Assembly (NCBI RefSeq): GCF_014839805.1
Contig: NC_051121.1
Location: forward strand, 3,641,116-3,705,115
Direction of reading: 5' to 3'
DNA length: 64,000 bases
Source: Manduca sexta
Taxonomy: Eukaryota; Arthropoda; Insecta; Lepidoptera; Sphingidae
Of the stretch, positions 54,181-64,000 are shown one piece after another. The position numbers were made by a program, and so were the translations under genes. How positions within the stretch are numbered: position 1 is the stretch's first letter; each line of letters starts with the position of its first letter. The notes under the pieces were generated by a model, which saw nothing but the letters and a program-made list of their open reading frames with translations, was not told the origin of the DNA and ran no database searches.

Positions 54181-54198
54181 ATTTGTTGGAAATGTAAT

Positions 54199-54366
54199 TT
54201 AATTGGCAGGAAATAAAGGCTCATTATTATATACCTCCAAGAGCTCCAGCGCCCACAGGTACACACTCCCTCGTGCCGCATCTCCCACATACTCTATGAG
54301 AGTCTTGACCCCAACTCGTGACCAGCCGCCGATCGTTGCCACTGAGCGCAATTGAACGATGTCTAG
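54199..54366 (-). other. Protein-like open segment, possible last exon or LTR
   Basis: A minus-strand frame without ATG is open from 54366 to the stop at 54199-54201 (55 codons) in a GC-rich patch. Its translation looks protein-like ('TLIEYVGDAARGSVYLWALE', then 'LEVYNNEPLFPAN'). A possible 3' splice site ('aactag') lies at its start. Alternatively, the sequence TGTTGGAAATG at 54184 followed by AATAAA suggests the start of a plus-strand LTR. I do not recognise the product. Confidence 0.3.
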
Positions 54367-55105
54367 TTATGTGCGGTTCCGCGTCTGGAGGAGGGGAACG
54401 GGGAGAAGGGACTTATTACGTGTATAGAAATGTGAATTCAACAGTATTTATGTTATAGTGGGTTAATAGGGATATGATGCATCCGCGAAGGGGTAAGCAG
54501 ACACCTACTACTATTTTATGTTAAGTGACATTATTATATAGACTTGTTTGTATATTTTTTGCGTCAGTGTATTTTTGTCCATACTTATTTATGTTCATGT
54601 TTCCCAAGATACAGGCCTTGCCTAGTTTGGATACCCCTAGTAATTGTGACGTTTATAATAATTTCTTGTAAATTTATTTGACTTTGTACAATTTTAAGTT
54701 TTAATGTGAGTCTGATTTGTTATAAACATTCTAAATTACGTATTGTTTAAGATAATTAATTTAAAATTGTTATTTGTACTACATAGATATAAATAAAATA
54801 AAATGCGTTATTCATCACGGAGGCTAACATAGTTGCATTTATGATAAGTCAAGACATGAGAATATTTAATTATCACTTAATTGAAGTCACTTATACAAGG
54901 TAATTTTGACATTGCGTTAGTGAATGAAACCACATACTTATCTGCTTGAAAATAATACCTTACAATAATTTTCTAGAGCCGTAGATGTAAAATAAAAAAG
55001 TATAAGTTTCGGACAAAATAAATATTAATAAAAAGTAGTTTTCATTTTTAACGCTCTAATGCCATTACTACTACTCTAAGAGTTCATTGTAGTGGCAGCG
55101 TCATA
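54367..55105. other. No feature seen
   Basis: A G-rich patch near 54380-54415, then AT-rich DNA. Confidence 0.4.
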
Positions 55106-55290
55106 CTTTCAGTTAGAAATACACTTACACACCATATTCGCATTAAACTGCAAAATTATCAAAAATTCTGAAAACTAAAACCAATAATTTTCGTGAAAAT
55201 ATTCAATATAAATGGATGATTTTTGGCCCAATGTCAGTAAAGGTGACAAGTGGCTTTATTTAGTAACGCAATGTCAAAATGATCCTGTAT
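55106..55290 (+). repeat. Rep-E copy 2
   Basis: Similar to 23421-23618 over its length. Class unknown. Confidence 0.65.
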
Positions 55291-55349
55291 AAACTAAAGA
55301 CAATTTTTAAAAATAGGAAATCGAATTTTATAATAGGAAATCGTTTGAA

Positions 55350-55550
55350 CCAGACACCTGCTGGAGTGGAAACCGCGATTAAGTAGACGCGATTAAGTAG
55401 GGCGTCTTACACTACGCCCAGCTGCATGGACTGAGGACTTGAAGAATACGGCGGGTAACTGATGAATATGGACTCAAGGCCGGGATGTTCGGCATTCACG
55501 GGTTGACCAACGTCCAGCGATGGACGGCAAAGGGCTGACTGATTGTTAAT
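55350..55550 (+). mobile_element. LINE-like ORF2 C-terminal remnant
   Basis: It contains 'gcatggactgaggacttgaa', 'gatgttcggcattcacggg' and a closing 'cagcgatggacggcaaaggg'. In frame pieces recall W-x-DDL and QRW-type RTE C-termini, but frames are broken. Assignment is tentative. Confidence 0.45.
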
Positions 55551-55920
55551 ATAAAATTTCCTTACTATCATGCCTGTTTCCACGAAGGGTAGGTAGAGGT
55601 TTACTTACATCTCAGTTCGTCGAAATGTTTGTCTTGTAATGAGATAGCTCTCGGGTTCAAAACATCGGTCATATCTTATTTAGGGCAATTAATGTGTTGT
55701 TAGTAACATAGTAATTATACAGCTTGATACTCAAAACGAAGACTTCATTAAGTGACTTGACGAATCTAAACTAAATTTGAACCAATTTATGTTTGTTTCT
55801 AAATCGATAACAAAATGAAATAAGAATATACAGTTATAAACTTATTTAATTTGAACTACGTAGTGTGTTGGGTAACATGTTTAAATATTAGTGCTTTAAG
55901 TGACGAAGAAATACGATTTT
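55551..55920. other. No feature seen
   Basis: A weakly SINE-like block near 55565-55680 is too diverged to call. Confidence 0.3.
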
Positions 55921-55999
55921 AATACGAAGTAATATAACAAGTCTTATAACGTTGGGAGAAAATTAAAATATAAAAACCGCAAAATAGTTTAATTTTAAT
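55921..55999 (+). mobile_element. Penelope-like terminal repeat fragment
   Basis: Sense orientation: 'acgaagtaatataacaagtctt' corresponds to the ribozyme-like stem, followed by 'cgttgggagaaaattaaaat' and 'aaaaaccgcaaaatagttt'. Strongly diverged. Confidence 0.6.
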
Positions 56000-56416
56000 A
56001 TCTAGTAATCTTATTAATATTCTGAATTATATAACATCTTTGAATATTTATAGAAGTTACCGCATCAATTACTGAACTGTTTCTGACAAAATTTGGCACT
56101 TGGATAAGCCAAATCCTGAATTAACATAAGGCTATTATGCCTAGAAAGGGACTTTTTATTTATAATAAACATTGAAAGAACTTTCTGGAACACAGCAAAC
56201 TAAAAGTATTAAAGAAATAAAAACACCAATACGAGTTGTATTTCAAGTTATTTATAGACTTTCGATGCGAGTTGTGACGTTTACGAGCAATAAGTTATCG
56301 CTTCCTTGGCCCTCGTATGTCTATTTTCGTTTGGAGATAACAGTTGGACATGTAACTGACGTGTTAGGCAAGTTCTAGCACATAATAGGTATGTAAGTTC
56401 TGGTAGGACGTTAGGA
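56000..56416. other. No feature seen
   Basis: AT-rich; a 68-codon open frame at 56172-56378 has no domain. Confidence 0.4.
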
Positions 56417-56605
56417 GATTGCCTTGGTGGCGTAGTTTTTTTTTATTTACAAATAATTCCATATATAGGGCTACAATATCTCGTAGTAACTAGGTTACAA
56501 TTATTTTGGTTCACAGGGGGGGGGGCGAGGTTCCGCTATATGATACGTAATTCGTCTCCTAGTGTTGTAGTTGTACTGCACGCGCGGTGATGCTGATGCT
56601 AAGAA
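56417..56605 (+). mobile_element. SINE-A head split by a T-run retroposon fragment
   Basis: Head 'gattgccttggtggcgtag' stops at 56435 and resumes 'gtagttgtactgcacgcgcgg' at 56567. The 131-bp insert (56436-56566) opens with a T-run and contains ten G in a row (56516-56525). The repeated gtag at the junction may be a short target duplication. Confidence 0.65.
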
Positions 56606-56657
56606 ACAATATCCACATTGTTTAGCATCTCGACTACACATAAACTCATACTGATTA

Positions 56658-56740
56658 AAAACCTAACATCACCCAACCCGGTGATGGAACAAATCGAACC
56701 CGAGACCTCAGCTCTGCAGTCGTACAACTACGCCATCGAT
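56658..56740 (-). mobile_element. SINE-A head fragment, inverted to its neighbour
   Basis: 'atcacccaacccggtgatgg', 'aatcgaacccgagacctcag', 'acaactacgccatcgatac' are head and B-box complement. With 56417-56605 it forms an inverted pair. Confidence 0.7.
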
Positions 56741-57239
56741 ACTAAAAATAAAATATACCAATTAAATATACTATCACTCCTCACACGTATACGTGTGCAT
56801 TTCTATAAAATACGGAGGCAACATAGCTTTGTAAGTGGACAACAAAGTTCCCCGTTGTTTACGTCCCGGGGCGGGCACGTCGCGTCCAATTGAACCGGTG
56901 AAATTTCCTATTACGTACACTCGGATTGAAAATTCTATTTAGTTTTGTACAAAATGTCCAGCGGGAGTGTAATGCTGGTTAGTTTGTCCCGGATTAGTTC
57001 TAAGGTTTTAATTAAATGTTCTGTTTGTGGATTGTTTTTGTGCATTTAAAATGTTTTGTTGGCCTTCGTGTTATGGTGAAGTTATTGCATCGTGGAATTG
57101 GTAGTTTTTGAATCGGTTTTTGGGTTAGGCGATGATTTGTGTCTATTATTTGTTTTAACACTAAAATCATTTTTCAATTCGAACTAGCAGTTCCTGAGCT
57201 TAGCGCGTTCAAAAAACAAACGCTTCAGCTTTATAAGAG
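56741..57239. other. No feature seen
   Basis: A GC patch at 56840-56895 ('cgtcccggggcgggcacgtc') is small and unassigned. Confidence 0.35.
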
Positions 57240-57401
57240 TGGTTGTTTGATCGCGGTAATCTCAGGTACTAAGGCGATTCTGATTTTTTTTCAATAATTG
57301 GAGCCTACATTACTCCCGAATGCCATAGGCTATCTTTTATTTCGGCATTATTTATCCCGGAAAAATTTTCTCACGCAGGCGAAATCGCAGGCAAAAGACA
57401 G
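57240..57401 (+). mobile_element. Helitron-like element, decayed 3' end
   Basis: 'ggtaatctcaggtactaagg', 'cctacattactcccgaatgc', 'ctcacgcaggcgaaatcgc', 'aggcaaaagacag'. The CTAG end is mutated. Confidence 0.45.
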
Positions 57402-57427
57402 TTTCGTATAATATTTCTGTTCCCCAA

Positions 57428-57588
57428 CACACACATTACACATTTATCCCCAAAGGGGTAAGCAGAGACGTAACCAAGCCACCCACTTTTCGCCAAGCGT
57501 ACTCCGTCCTATGATAGGGGGCGAGCCTATCGCCATACCGGGCACAAATTCCAGACTCGGGGCTGATACAGAGCAGAAAAACCCAAAT
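57428..57588 (-). mobile_element. SINE-A copy lacking its head
   Basis: 'ccccaaaggggtaagcagag', 'gggggcgagcctatcgccat', 'ctcggggctgatacagagc'. It stops at 'aaaaacccaaatat', before the tRNA-like part. Confidence 0.75.
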
Positions 57589-57960
57589 ATATTTCTGTTA
57601 CCGACTATACAATATTGTCACACTGTTTCCCTGTCGGTGCTTCATGTGAAATGAATGTTATTTGTCAATAACTTATTGCTGGTGCTAATAAAACGTCCAA
57701 CTTTGTTGCTCAGGCAATGTTACCCATTTTCTGTACCTGCAATATTATTTCCATCTTTGTTTTTACGATCTAATATGGGTAAGTCGTCTTTATTCCGATG
57801 AAAAGACGATTGATTTTTACAAATGTTAGATGTAGTGACCTGATCATTAAAGGAAGTATAAATCAGTCTACATTTTTTGATATCTAACGTTGTTGTTCTA
57901 TAACACAAATTAAGAATTATGTGGGTATTGTCCCTATGTTTTTTTGAATGATCGACAGCT
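57589..57960. other. No feature seen
   Basis: AT-rich; a 62-codon minus-strand frame has no domain. Confidence 0.4.
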
Positions 57961-58095
57961 CACGCCGCCCAATGACCATGAAGACGGCAAGGTCTTCGAA
58001 AGTTGAGAGGAAAGTATAATATAAAAAAGTAGTTTTATGAAAATGAAAAATATTTTTATTTCGATATCTTACATTCGCATAATTATAAGAAACGA
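57961..58095 (+). mobile_element. Penelope-like terminal repeat with tail
   Basis: Sense orientation: 'aatgaccatgaagacggcaa', 'ggtcttcgaaagttgagagg', 'gtataatataaaaaagtag', then the family tail ('cttacattcgcataattata'). Stem II and GAAA of the ribozyme-like fold are retained (loop 'ggca'), but the cut-site bases are changed. Confidence 0.72.
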
Positions 58096-58316
58096 TTATG
58101 TGCGGTTACGTTTTAAGTAAATTAATGGTTAGTCAGTCTATCTCACTCACGCCTGCAGCCATATGGCCCATGACGTCACGCCATTATACAAGCATCTCTT
58201 TTACGTTATTTAATGGTCACCTCTTTCATCAAGATTTTAAAAAAAGAAATATATTTTTGAGTGAATGTTGAAAAATATTTGTCAATATATTTTGAAGTAT
58301 TATTTAAGAGAGGTTT

Positions 58317-58363
58317 TTGCCTAGCAGTGGGACAGTATATAATACAGAGCTAGTATTGCTATA
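58317..58363 (+). mobile_element. SINE-B 3' scrap
   Basis: 'gcctagcagtgggacagtat' and 'ataatacagagct' are the last 45 bp of SINE-B. Confidence 0.65.
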
Positions 58364-59723
58364 TTGTTAGTCAACTACCCTTTTCACCATACTAAACAAT
58401 GTTTTAACAAACCCATTCCATTAACTTTCCTGAACAGTTTCGTAAGACGTTATCGTAACAGGGTTTATATTTCGGGTCGCCAGCTCTAACCACGTGGTTG
58501 AACAATACAGTTTCCTGACCGACAGGCTTTCCCACTCGTTGTGCGGTTCGAGTGGTAGCGGGCAGGGTAGCGGAGCGATTAGCGTGCAGATGAATGTTAG
58601 CTGTATTGTTTCGTCGGTTTAATTGTAGCATAATTTTAGTATGAAATCTGTGACGGCCTGGGTTTGATCGCTGGCTTAGGAAAACAATTTAATATTTGTT
58701 TATTTCATATGAAAAATATGCGTCGTGTCACAAGGTCAATCATACTTTGCCAAGACGACTGTACATTTTATTACTGTTTCGATATTGCTAACGGAAATTT
58801 TACTGTCGAATTGAGGTCATAACAGTTTTAAAGCTAAAAAATAATATCGCCAGAGAAAAAAGGCGTCTACGTACAAATCAGTTAACACCCCAAACTCATC
58901 CAATCAGATCGCTCTAAATCCCGCTAATACTCCGACCACACTCAAACCAGAACATTGCATAACGTCGCTCATTCGAAACGCGCCCGTAATTATTAGTATG
59001 GTTTCCAACTGATTACGCAACCAAAGCTCTGGGTTAGGAAGTTTCGAGCTTTAAAGCTTGACATTTTATAGTTTCCGCGCGTTGATAATTCTAAAGCATT
59101 GTTCGTAGGCTCCGGAGGCCAATTTGCGCAAATCTAGATGCCAATAAATGGTTGCTAATACGGTCTTAGAGGTCGCGATAGCATCTAGGTTTCGTCTGCG
59201 GTAATTATTATAATTGGCGGTATTGTTGTTGGTAAGTTATGGTTTTTACCTTTAGGAAAGGGGAAGTCATTTATACCGAAGAAAATTATTGTAATTTGAG
59301 ATCCTTGTAGGTGTTAATATTGGCATTGTGAATAAAACAGAAACGTTATTTTGTAGGCCGAAGGGAGAAAACTTCATATATATGTTGATATAATGAAACA
59401 GAAGGTTTTATTCCTTTTACAGCGCTTATATTTGGAACTATAGCTTGATTATTACTGGTATGTAATAATATGTTCATGCTGTGACAGCCTGTAATTAAAA
59501 CTACACTGCAGCAATTATTTACTGTAATGTTACAAATAGTTATGTATGGTCTATGTTTTGTTGGTTGTCCAAATAAATAAATAAATTAACAATGTTAAAC
59601 TACTTAAGCAGTGATCACCATATAAACATCAATATTAAGAATATCAGTGAAATTTTCTCATTATTGCAGGAATATATTATATTTTAATATTTGTACTTAC
59701 TGTTATTGACGCAGTAAAATTAA
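58364..59723. other. No gene assigned
   Basis: A 75-codon minus-strand frame at 58404-58631 has no recognisable domain. A LINE-like end ('gttggttgtccaaataaata') may lie at 59555-59590. Confidence 0.35.
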
Positions 59724-59955
59724 TCTATACATATTTTAAACAAAGTCCCCAAAAGCTGTCTGTATTTGATCAATTTTCTCAAAATCTACTGAACGGATTT
59801 TTGTACGGTTTTTACTAATAGATATTGCGATTCTTGAGGAAAGTTTACATTAATAGTACATTGTGGTTTTATGTGAATAATAATATAACGATTACTATTG
59901 AAGGGGTTGTAAAAAAAATCTCGTGGGTCGGGATTTACGCGGGAAAATTTATATA
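59724..59955 (+). mobile_element. Helitron-like element, 5' end intact
   Basis: It starts TCTATACATATT after an A, related to 10703, with 'aattttctcaaaatctactg'. The 3' hairpin is degraded ('gggatttacgcgggaaaat'). Confidence 0.5.
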
Positions 59956-61256
59956 TATCTGTTACTATTTTTTATATCTTACACTCACAGCCACAAAATT
60001 AACTATTAAATTCAATTCGGTCATTTACAATCCGCTACAAATCAGACCACATCTTATCTGTTATCTAAGGCGATAATTAAACGGCCCGTTTGAACGGTGT
60101 AAACACGGCCTAACTCGAGACAAATATCTGAATCAGCTGGCATGATTTATTCAATGCAACCAGTTAAACCGGTTTAGTTACTTGCGCAACTTACTGGCTT
60201 AGTTAATAATGTTTTATTTGTCATGAACGTGGTGGCATTTCTTGCTTCATGTAGGAAAGCAAGGCAAGATGAAGAGGGAAGAGAAAACAGAAAAATCATG
60301 TCAGAAAATTCTCTGGTGAAAGAAAATCCAAGTGCGACCTCATAGCCTTTCAGGTCCTTGCGGAGAATTCTCTGGTGTACAGGTTTTATCACAACGCTTT
60401 CATTCATAAAGCATAACTCGTATAAACTATTTGCCTGACCCAGGATTCGAACCCAAGGCCACCTCGTAGACTAACACTAAAACGAAGACATTACGTCAAT
60501 GATCTTATTTAAATTTCAACTCCTATATATTGTTCGAATGTCATAGGAAACGATGTATCGAAAATATAACATTAAACGATATTTAAAAACACAGATATAA
60601 AATTTTACGAGGCCACTATCTCCAGGGGAAGTACTAAAATGAAAATCGTAAAATTGTTTTATATGTTACCATACCAGTTTCGTCACAGCCTTGATGGGTT
60701 TTGAATCGTTTAAAAAGATTTTAAAAGCGTCAAAACCATCATGAATAAATGCCATTTTAGTCTAATTATTGGTCTTTCTTTTACCGCGAGGTTCTGGGTT
60801 CGATTCCCTGCACTATGGTATGAGCTTTTCAATTCGATCCACTGTTGCATCTGGTTTAATTTACAATGAAAGACTTCGGAAGTATTATGTATGTTTTCTT
60901 GCAATATCCAAATATAAGAACTACTTCAGTTACAGGGATCTTTTCTTCAGATATATTCAAGTAATTTTTTACTATTTTTTATAGTTTTAATGTGAATAAG
61001 TGCTATTATTGCTTAACAATAAGTCGCTGTCGCTGACCGCTGCGAAGGATGTGGCTAGTCACGTTTCAACGTACACACAAGCTCAAAATATCCTCCTACG
61101 CTGGGACGGAATTAGATATAGCCAGTGGGTTGACCCCCCAATAATTAAATTTAATCATATATCTCAAATTAAGAAATATTGTATAATAATTATCACTAGT
61201 GGACGTCCAGTGGCCGAAATTCGACCGTTAAATTTTATATATTTATAATATAAGAA
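59956..61256. other. No gene assigned; two isolated B-box-like motifs
   Basis: 'ggattcgaaccc' at 60433 and 'gggttcgattccc' at 60796 recall tRNA/SINE B boxes, but no A box or cloverleaf surrounds them. Confidence 0.35.
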
Positions 61257-61577
61257 GCGGCGATAGCCTAGTTGGGTGTGGAACGAACTGCCAAGACGAA
61301 TGTGCGCAGGTTCAAATCACAAGGGCACACACCTCTGACTTTTCTAAAATCATGTGTGTATTCTTTGTGAATTTATCGTTCGCTTTAACGGTGAAGGAAA
61401 ACATCCTGAGGAAACCTGCACATCTGAGAAGTTCTCTATAGAAATTTCGAAGGTGTGTGAAGTCTGCCAACCCGCACTAGGCCAGCGTGGTGGACTAAGG
61501 CTTAATCCCTCTCATTAGTAGAGGAGGCCCGTGCTCAGCAGTGGGCAAGTATATAATACAGGGCTGATATTATTATA
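61257..61577 (+). mobile_element. SINE-B copy, full length
   Basis: Head 'ggcgatagcctagttgggtg', B box 'ggttcaaatcac' (one change), body and 3' end 'gggcaagtatataatacagg'. It is the clearest full-length SINE-B. Confidence 0.88.
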
Positions 61578-62169
61578 ACACATAAAAAAATTTTTTTGCA
61601 CTCTATATCAACTTTAATCATGCCAAATGTCACACTCCTTCGTATTTAAAAATAAGTACAACAATTTATCTTCACGTATTAATATATGTATACGTATTAA
61701 TATTTATTTAATAGAGATAATTTAGTATTGAAGTTGGAGGAAAAATAGCCTATAGCACTGAAGATTAATACTCCTATTAATGAAAGAATTTTCAAGACCC
61801 TTGCAGTGTTTTTGAGGAAAGGAAGGAAAGTAAATATAATTTTGGACCCCATTTTACTTCCCTTACTCCGGCCCATCACTACACGATATTTTACATACTT
61901 CGCTTGTATGTACGGAAATATCGTATTACACGATTGCTCTTAACAAGGATATTATTATAAACTCAATAAACATTAGTATTGAAACTTTGTTAAAACAATT
62001 ATAATTAAAATCGTACTGAAATTATATCATCAATAATTATTACTGGTAACCGCCCAATGGTCTAAATTTGATGATATTGATTTTCTACTGCAATCTTTGT
62101 AACTTTAATTATGACAAATCGAACAACCCGTGCGCGCAATGTGCTAAAAATGGTATAGGTTTTTCTCGA
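61578..62169. other. No feature seen
   Basis: AT-rich. Confidence 0.4.
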
Positions 62170-62258
62170 CGCACATATTCACGCCTTTTGCTCCCGATTG
62201 GGTAAGCAGAAGTGCTTCTGATACATCCATTTTCGCCGTGTGTAATCCGTTCTATAAT
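62170..62258 (-). mobile_element. SINE-A 3' fragment
   Basis: 'attcacgccttttgctcccg', 'gattgggtaagcagaagtgc', 'ttcgccgtgtgtaatccg'. Body and head are missing. Confidence 0.6.
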
Positions 62259-62636
62259 ATGAAGTATAATTATAAAGATTATAAACAGTGCAATTTTTAG
62301 TTAATAATTATGGTACTTAGACTAAAATACTTTGAAAAACGCAATGTTTAGCATTTTATTAATTTAATTCGCAATAACGTACAGAAACATAATTCAAAAT
62401 GAAAACAGTAATGCTTGTATTAGAGATATTTCGGAAATATGAACAGCTGATTGACAGCTGCCATGTTAGTCTTTCATAATATAATATCTGACCAGACATA
62501 CTATTTTGTGAGAGGTATCCCTGTTGGAGAGCGGGAACTAAGTTAGTATAACTTGGATCACATGGTTGAGTAATTTCTTCATGACTATATAAATTGTACT
62601 TACAATTCATTAATATTCATAAAAATTTGTGGTGAG
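62259..62636. other. No feature seen
   Basis: An 83-codon minus-strand frame at 62359-62610 has no recognisable domain. Confidence 0.4.
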
Positions 62637-62930
62637 TTTTTTTTATTGCTTTGAATGACGAAAAAAGGTTGCCTTTCGACTAATGGTAAGCGATACGACC
62701 GCCCATAAACAGTAGAAACACCATCCAACATCTTAAATTACAAAGTATTGTTTGGTATTCCACTGCGCTCGCCATCCTGAGACTTGAGATGTTAAGTCTC
62801 ATCATGTCTAGTAAACTGGCTACAATGTTCTTCAAACTGGAACACAACAGTGACTACACATTGCTGCTTGGCGGCAGAAGTAGACATTGCGGTGGTACCT
62901 ACCTACTCTCACATATGAGAGAAAAGGTAC
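62637..62930 (-). repeat. LTail-C copy
   Basis: T-run at the left, then 'taagcgatacgaccgcccat', 'ccactgcgctcgccatcc', 'ctggctacaatgttcttcaa', 'gcagaagtagacattgcgg' and 'ctctcacatatgagag'. About 8 bp shorter than 27738-28045 near the middle. Confidence 0.8.
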
Positions 62931-63291
62931 ATTGTTGTCGCCACTTTTTTTATTTAAAATCAGAACAAGAAATTAGTTCTATACTCGATCAAAAAATAGC
63001 AAGACTTTTATTTCCTATTCAATAACAAAGTTACATAACAATAGACTTCTTAAAGGGTCATCACACTCAATCAGCGGCTAATTTAAATGGCTGCCGCACG
63101 CTATGATGTCATTTTCTATTATGTACATTGTACTGCAATTGCGTCACTCAGAGGAAACGTTTATAACAGGCATTGGCTATTTATACTATTGCGGGTCCAA
63201 TGCCTGTTTGTGACATAAACTGAAGTTACGCGAGGAAGATGGGGCCGTGCGTTTAATGTGCAAATACTATTATTATTGGATAGGATGAGAA

Positions 63292-63484
63292 AAGCGACCT
63301 CACTGATGGTAAGTGGAGTGGGGTCCAATAGAATGTCGACTGATGAGATTACTCCTTGATAGTCGACACAATGCCAGCCTGATGATTGGGATGTATACAG
63401 ACTGATCCTGGAACGCGACACGTGGGCCACTATGTCGGGCTTTAACATCTTGTGTACGGTGGTCGCTATCCGGGTTGATATAAA
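63292..63484 (-). repeat. LTail-D copy
   Basis: 'ctgatggtaagtggagtggg', 'gtgggccactatgtcgggct', 'tgtgtacggtggtcgctatc'. Overlapping 65- and 95-codon frames are repeat sequence. Confidence 0.75.
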
Positions 63485-64000
63485 ATGTTTTTGACATGCT
63501 TATAAATAACTTATTTAGATTACTTTATTCTTAGCATCGGATTGAAGATAAATATTGAGATCGTAAATTGAAAACGGCTGATAGGGGCTGATGAGACACA
63601 CTAATCACAATTCACAGGTTAAAAATTATAATATTACCGGTTATAAGTTAAACGTTTAAAAAATAACACGTTAAATTAAAAGTTAAAAATAACTATTAAT
63701 GAGTAATATTACATAAAAAGGATTAATGTATTTAATGTTATTGTTATTACATTTAACAAATAAGCGTTAGGTAAATTTACTTTATTAATTGATATTATTT
63801 GTTACAACTATTATTGTAAGATTGGTTTTCAATTAAATTTAAAAAATATACAGATAGCATTATGTCCATAAGTTATAACTTTTTATCTAAATTGCAATAA
63901 TTATTAATGTGATTAGCAGTAAAATTCTTAATCAATTAAATGAATAGTTTTAACTTTAAATGATTTCTATTCGAGACGTATATATACAAGCTGAATCCGG
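63485..64000. other. AT-rich end of window, no feature seen
   Basis: Very AT-rich, with no repeat recognised. Confidence 0.45.

Noticed and set aside
60433..60810. tRNA-like B boxes near 60433 and 60796
   Set aside because: There is no matching A box at the right distance and no closing acceptor stem.

Overview
The window looks like nuclear DNA from a moth or butterfly. It is AT-rich, eukaryotic, and shows no operons, no prokaryotic genes and no RNA genes. The assignment to Lepidoptera rests on recognising several dispersed repeats as lepidopteran from memory: tRNA-derived SINEs, Helitrons ending in CTAG before a T, RTE-type LINE tails and a Penelope-like element. No database search was possible. 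I found no convincing host protein-coding gene, so the window is probably intergenic or part of a long intron.

The dominant content is transposable elements in several age layers. I use working names for recurring families. SINE-A has a tRNA-like head containing 'ctcggtggcgtagttg' and often a (TATG)n tail. SINE-B has a tRNA-like head containing 'gatagcctagttgg' and a 3' end reading 'cagtgggacagtatataat'. LTail-C and LTail-D are two LINE-3'-end-like repeats. Rep-E is an unclassified repeat present twice. Helitron-like pieces are numerous; four have recognisable ends (10703-10906, 30314-30602, 48904-49402, 53899-54180).

Layout. 1-10.7 kb: sparse SINEs and Helitron pieces, with TATCGATA (DRE-type) sites clustered near 1 kb and 8.6-10.1 kb. 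10.9-14.8 kb: one minus-strand Ty1/copia retrotransposon with identical 180-bp LTRs and a 5-bp target duplication; its gag, protease, integrase and RNase H are recognisable, but the reverse transcriptase is mostly deleted and the reading frame is broken at three places. 15-18.6 kb: mostly unique AT-rich DNA with a SINE and an LTail-C. 18.98-19.75 kb: a compact Penelope-like retroelement with inverted terminal repeats, a GIY-YIG endonuclease remnant, a hammerhead-ribozyme-like fold in each repeat and a 12-bp target duplication. 20-28.3 kb: degraded repeats. 28.3-36.1 kb: comparatively repeat-poor, with GC-rich and homeodomain-site-rich patches that may be regulatory. 36-49.4 kb: dense repeats, including LINE ends, a fold-back MITE, a tandem pair of Penelope fragments and Helitrons. 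49.4-64 kb: further repeats, including a SINE split by a 992-bp DNA transposon of probable pogo type.

The most interesting signals are the Penelope element with its ribozyme-like terminal repeats, the copia primer site that reads like a tRNA-Ile half molecule with an inosine footprint, and a few short GC-rich or protein-like patches that could be unrecognised host exons or promoters.
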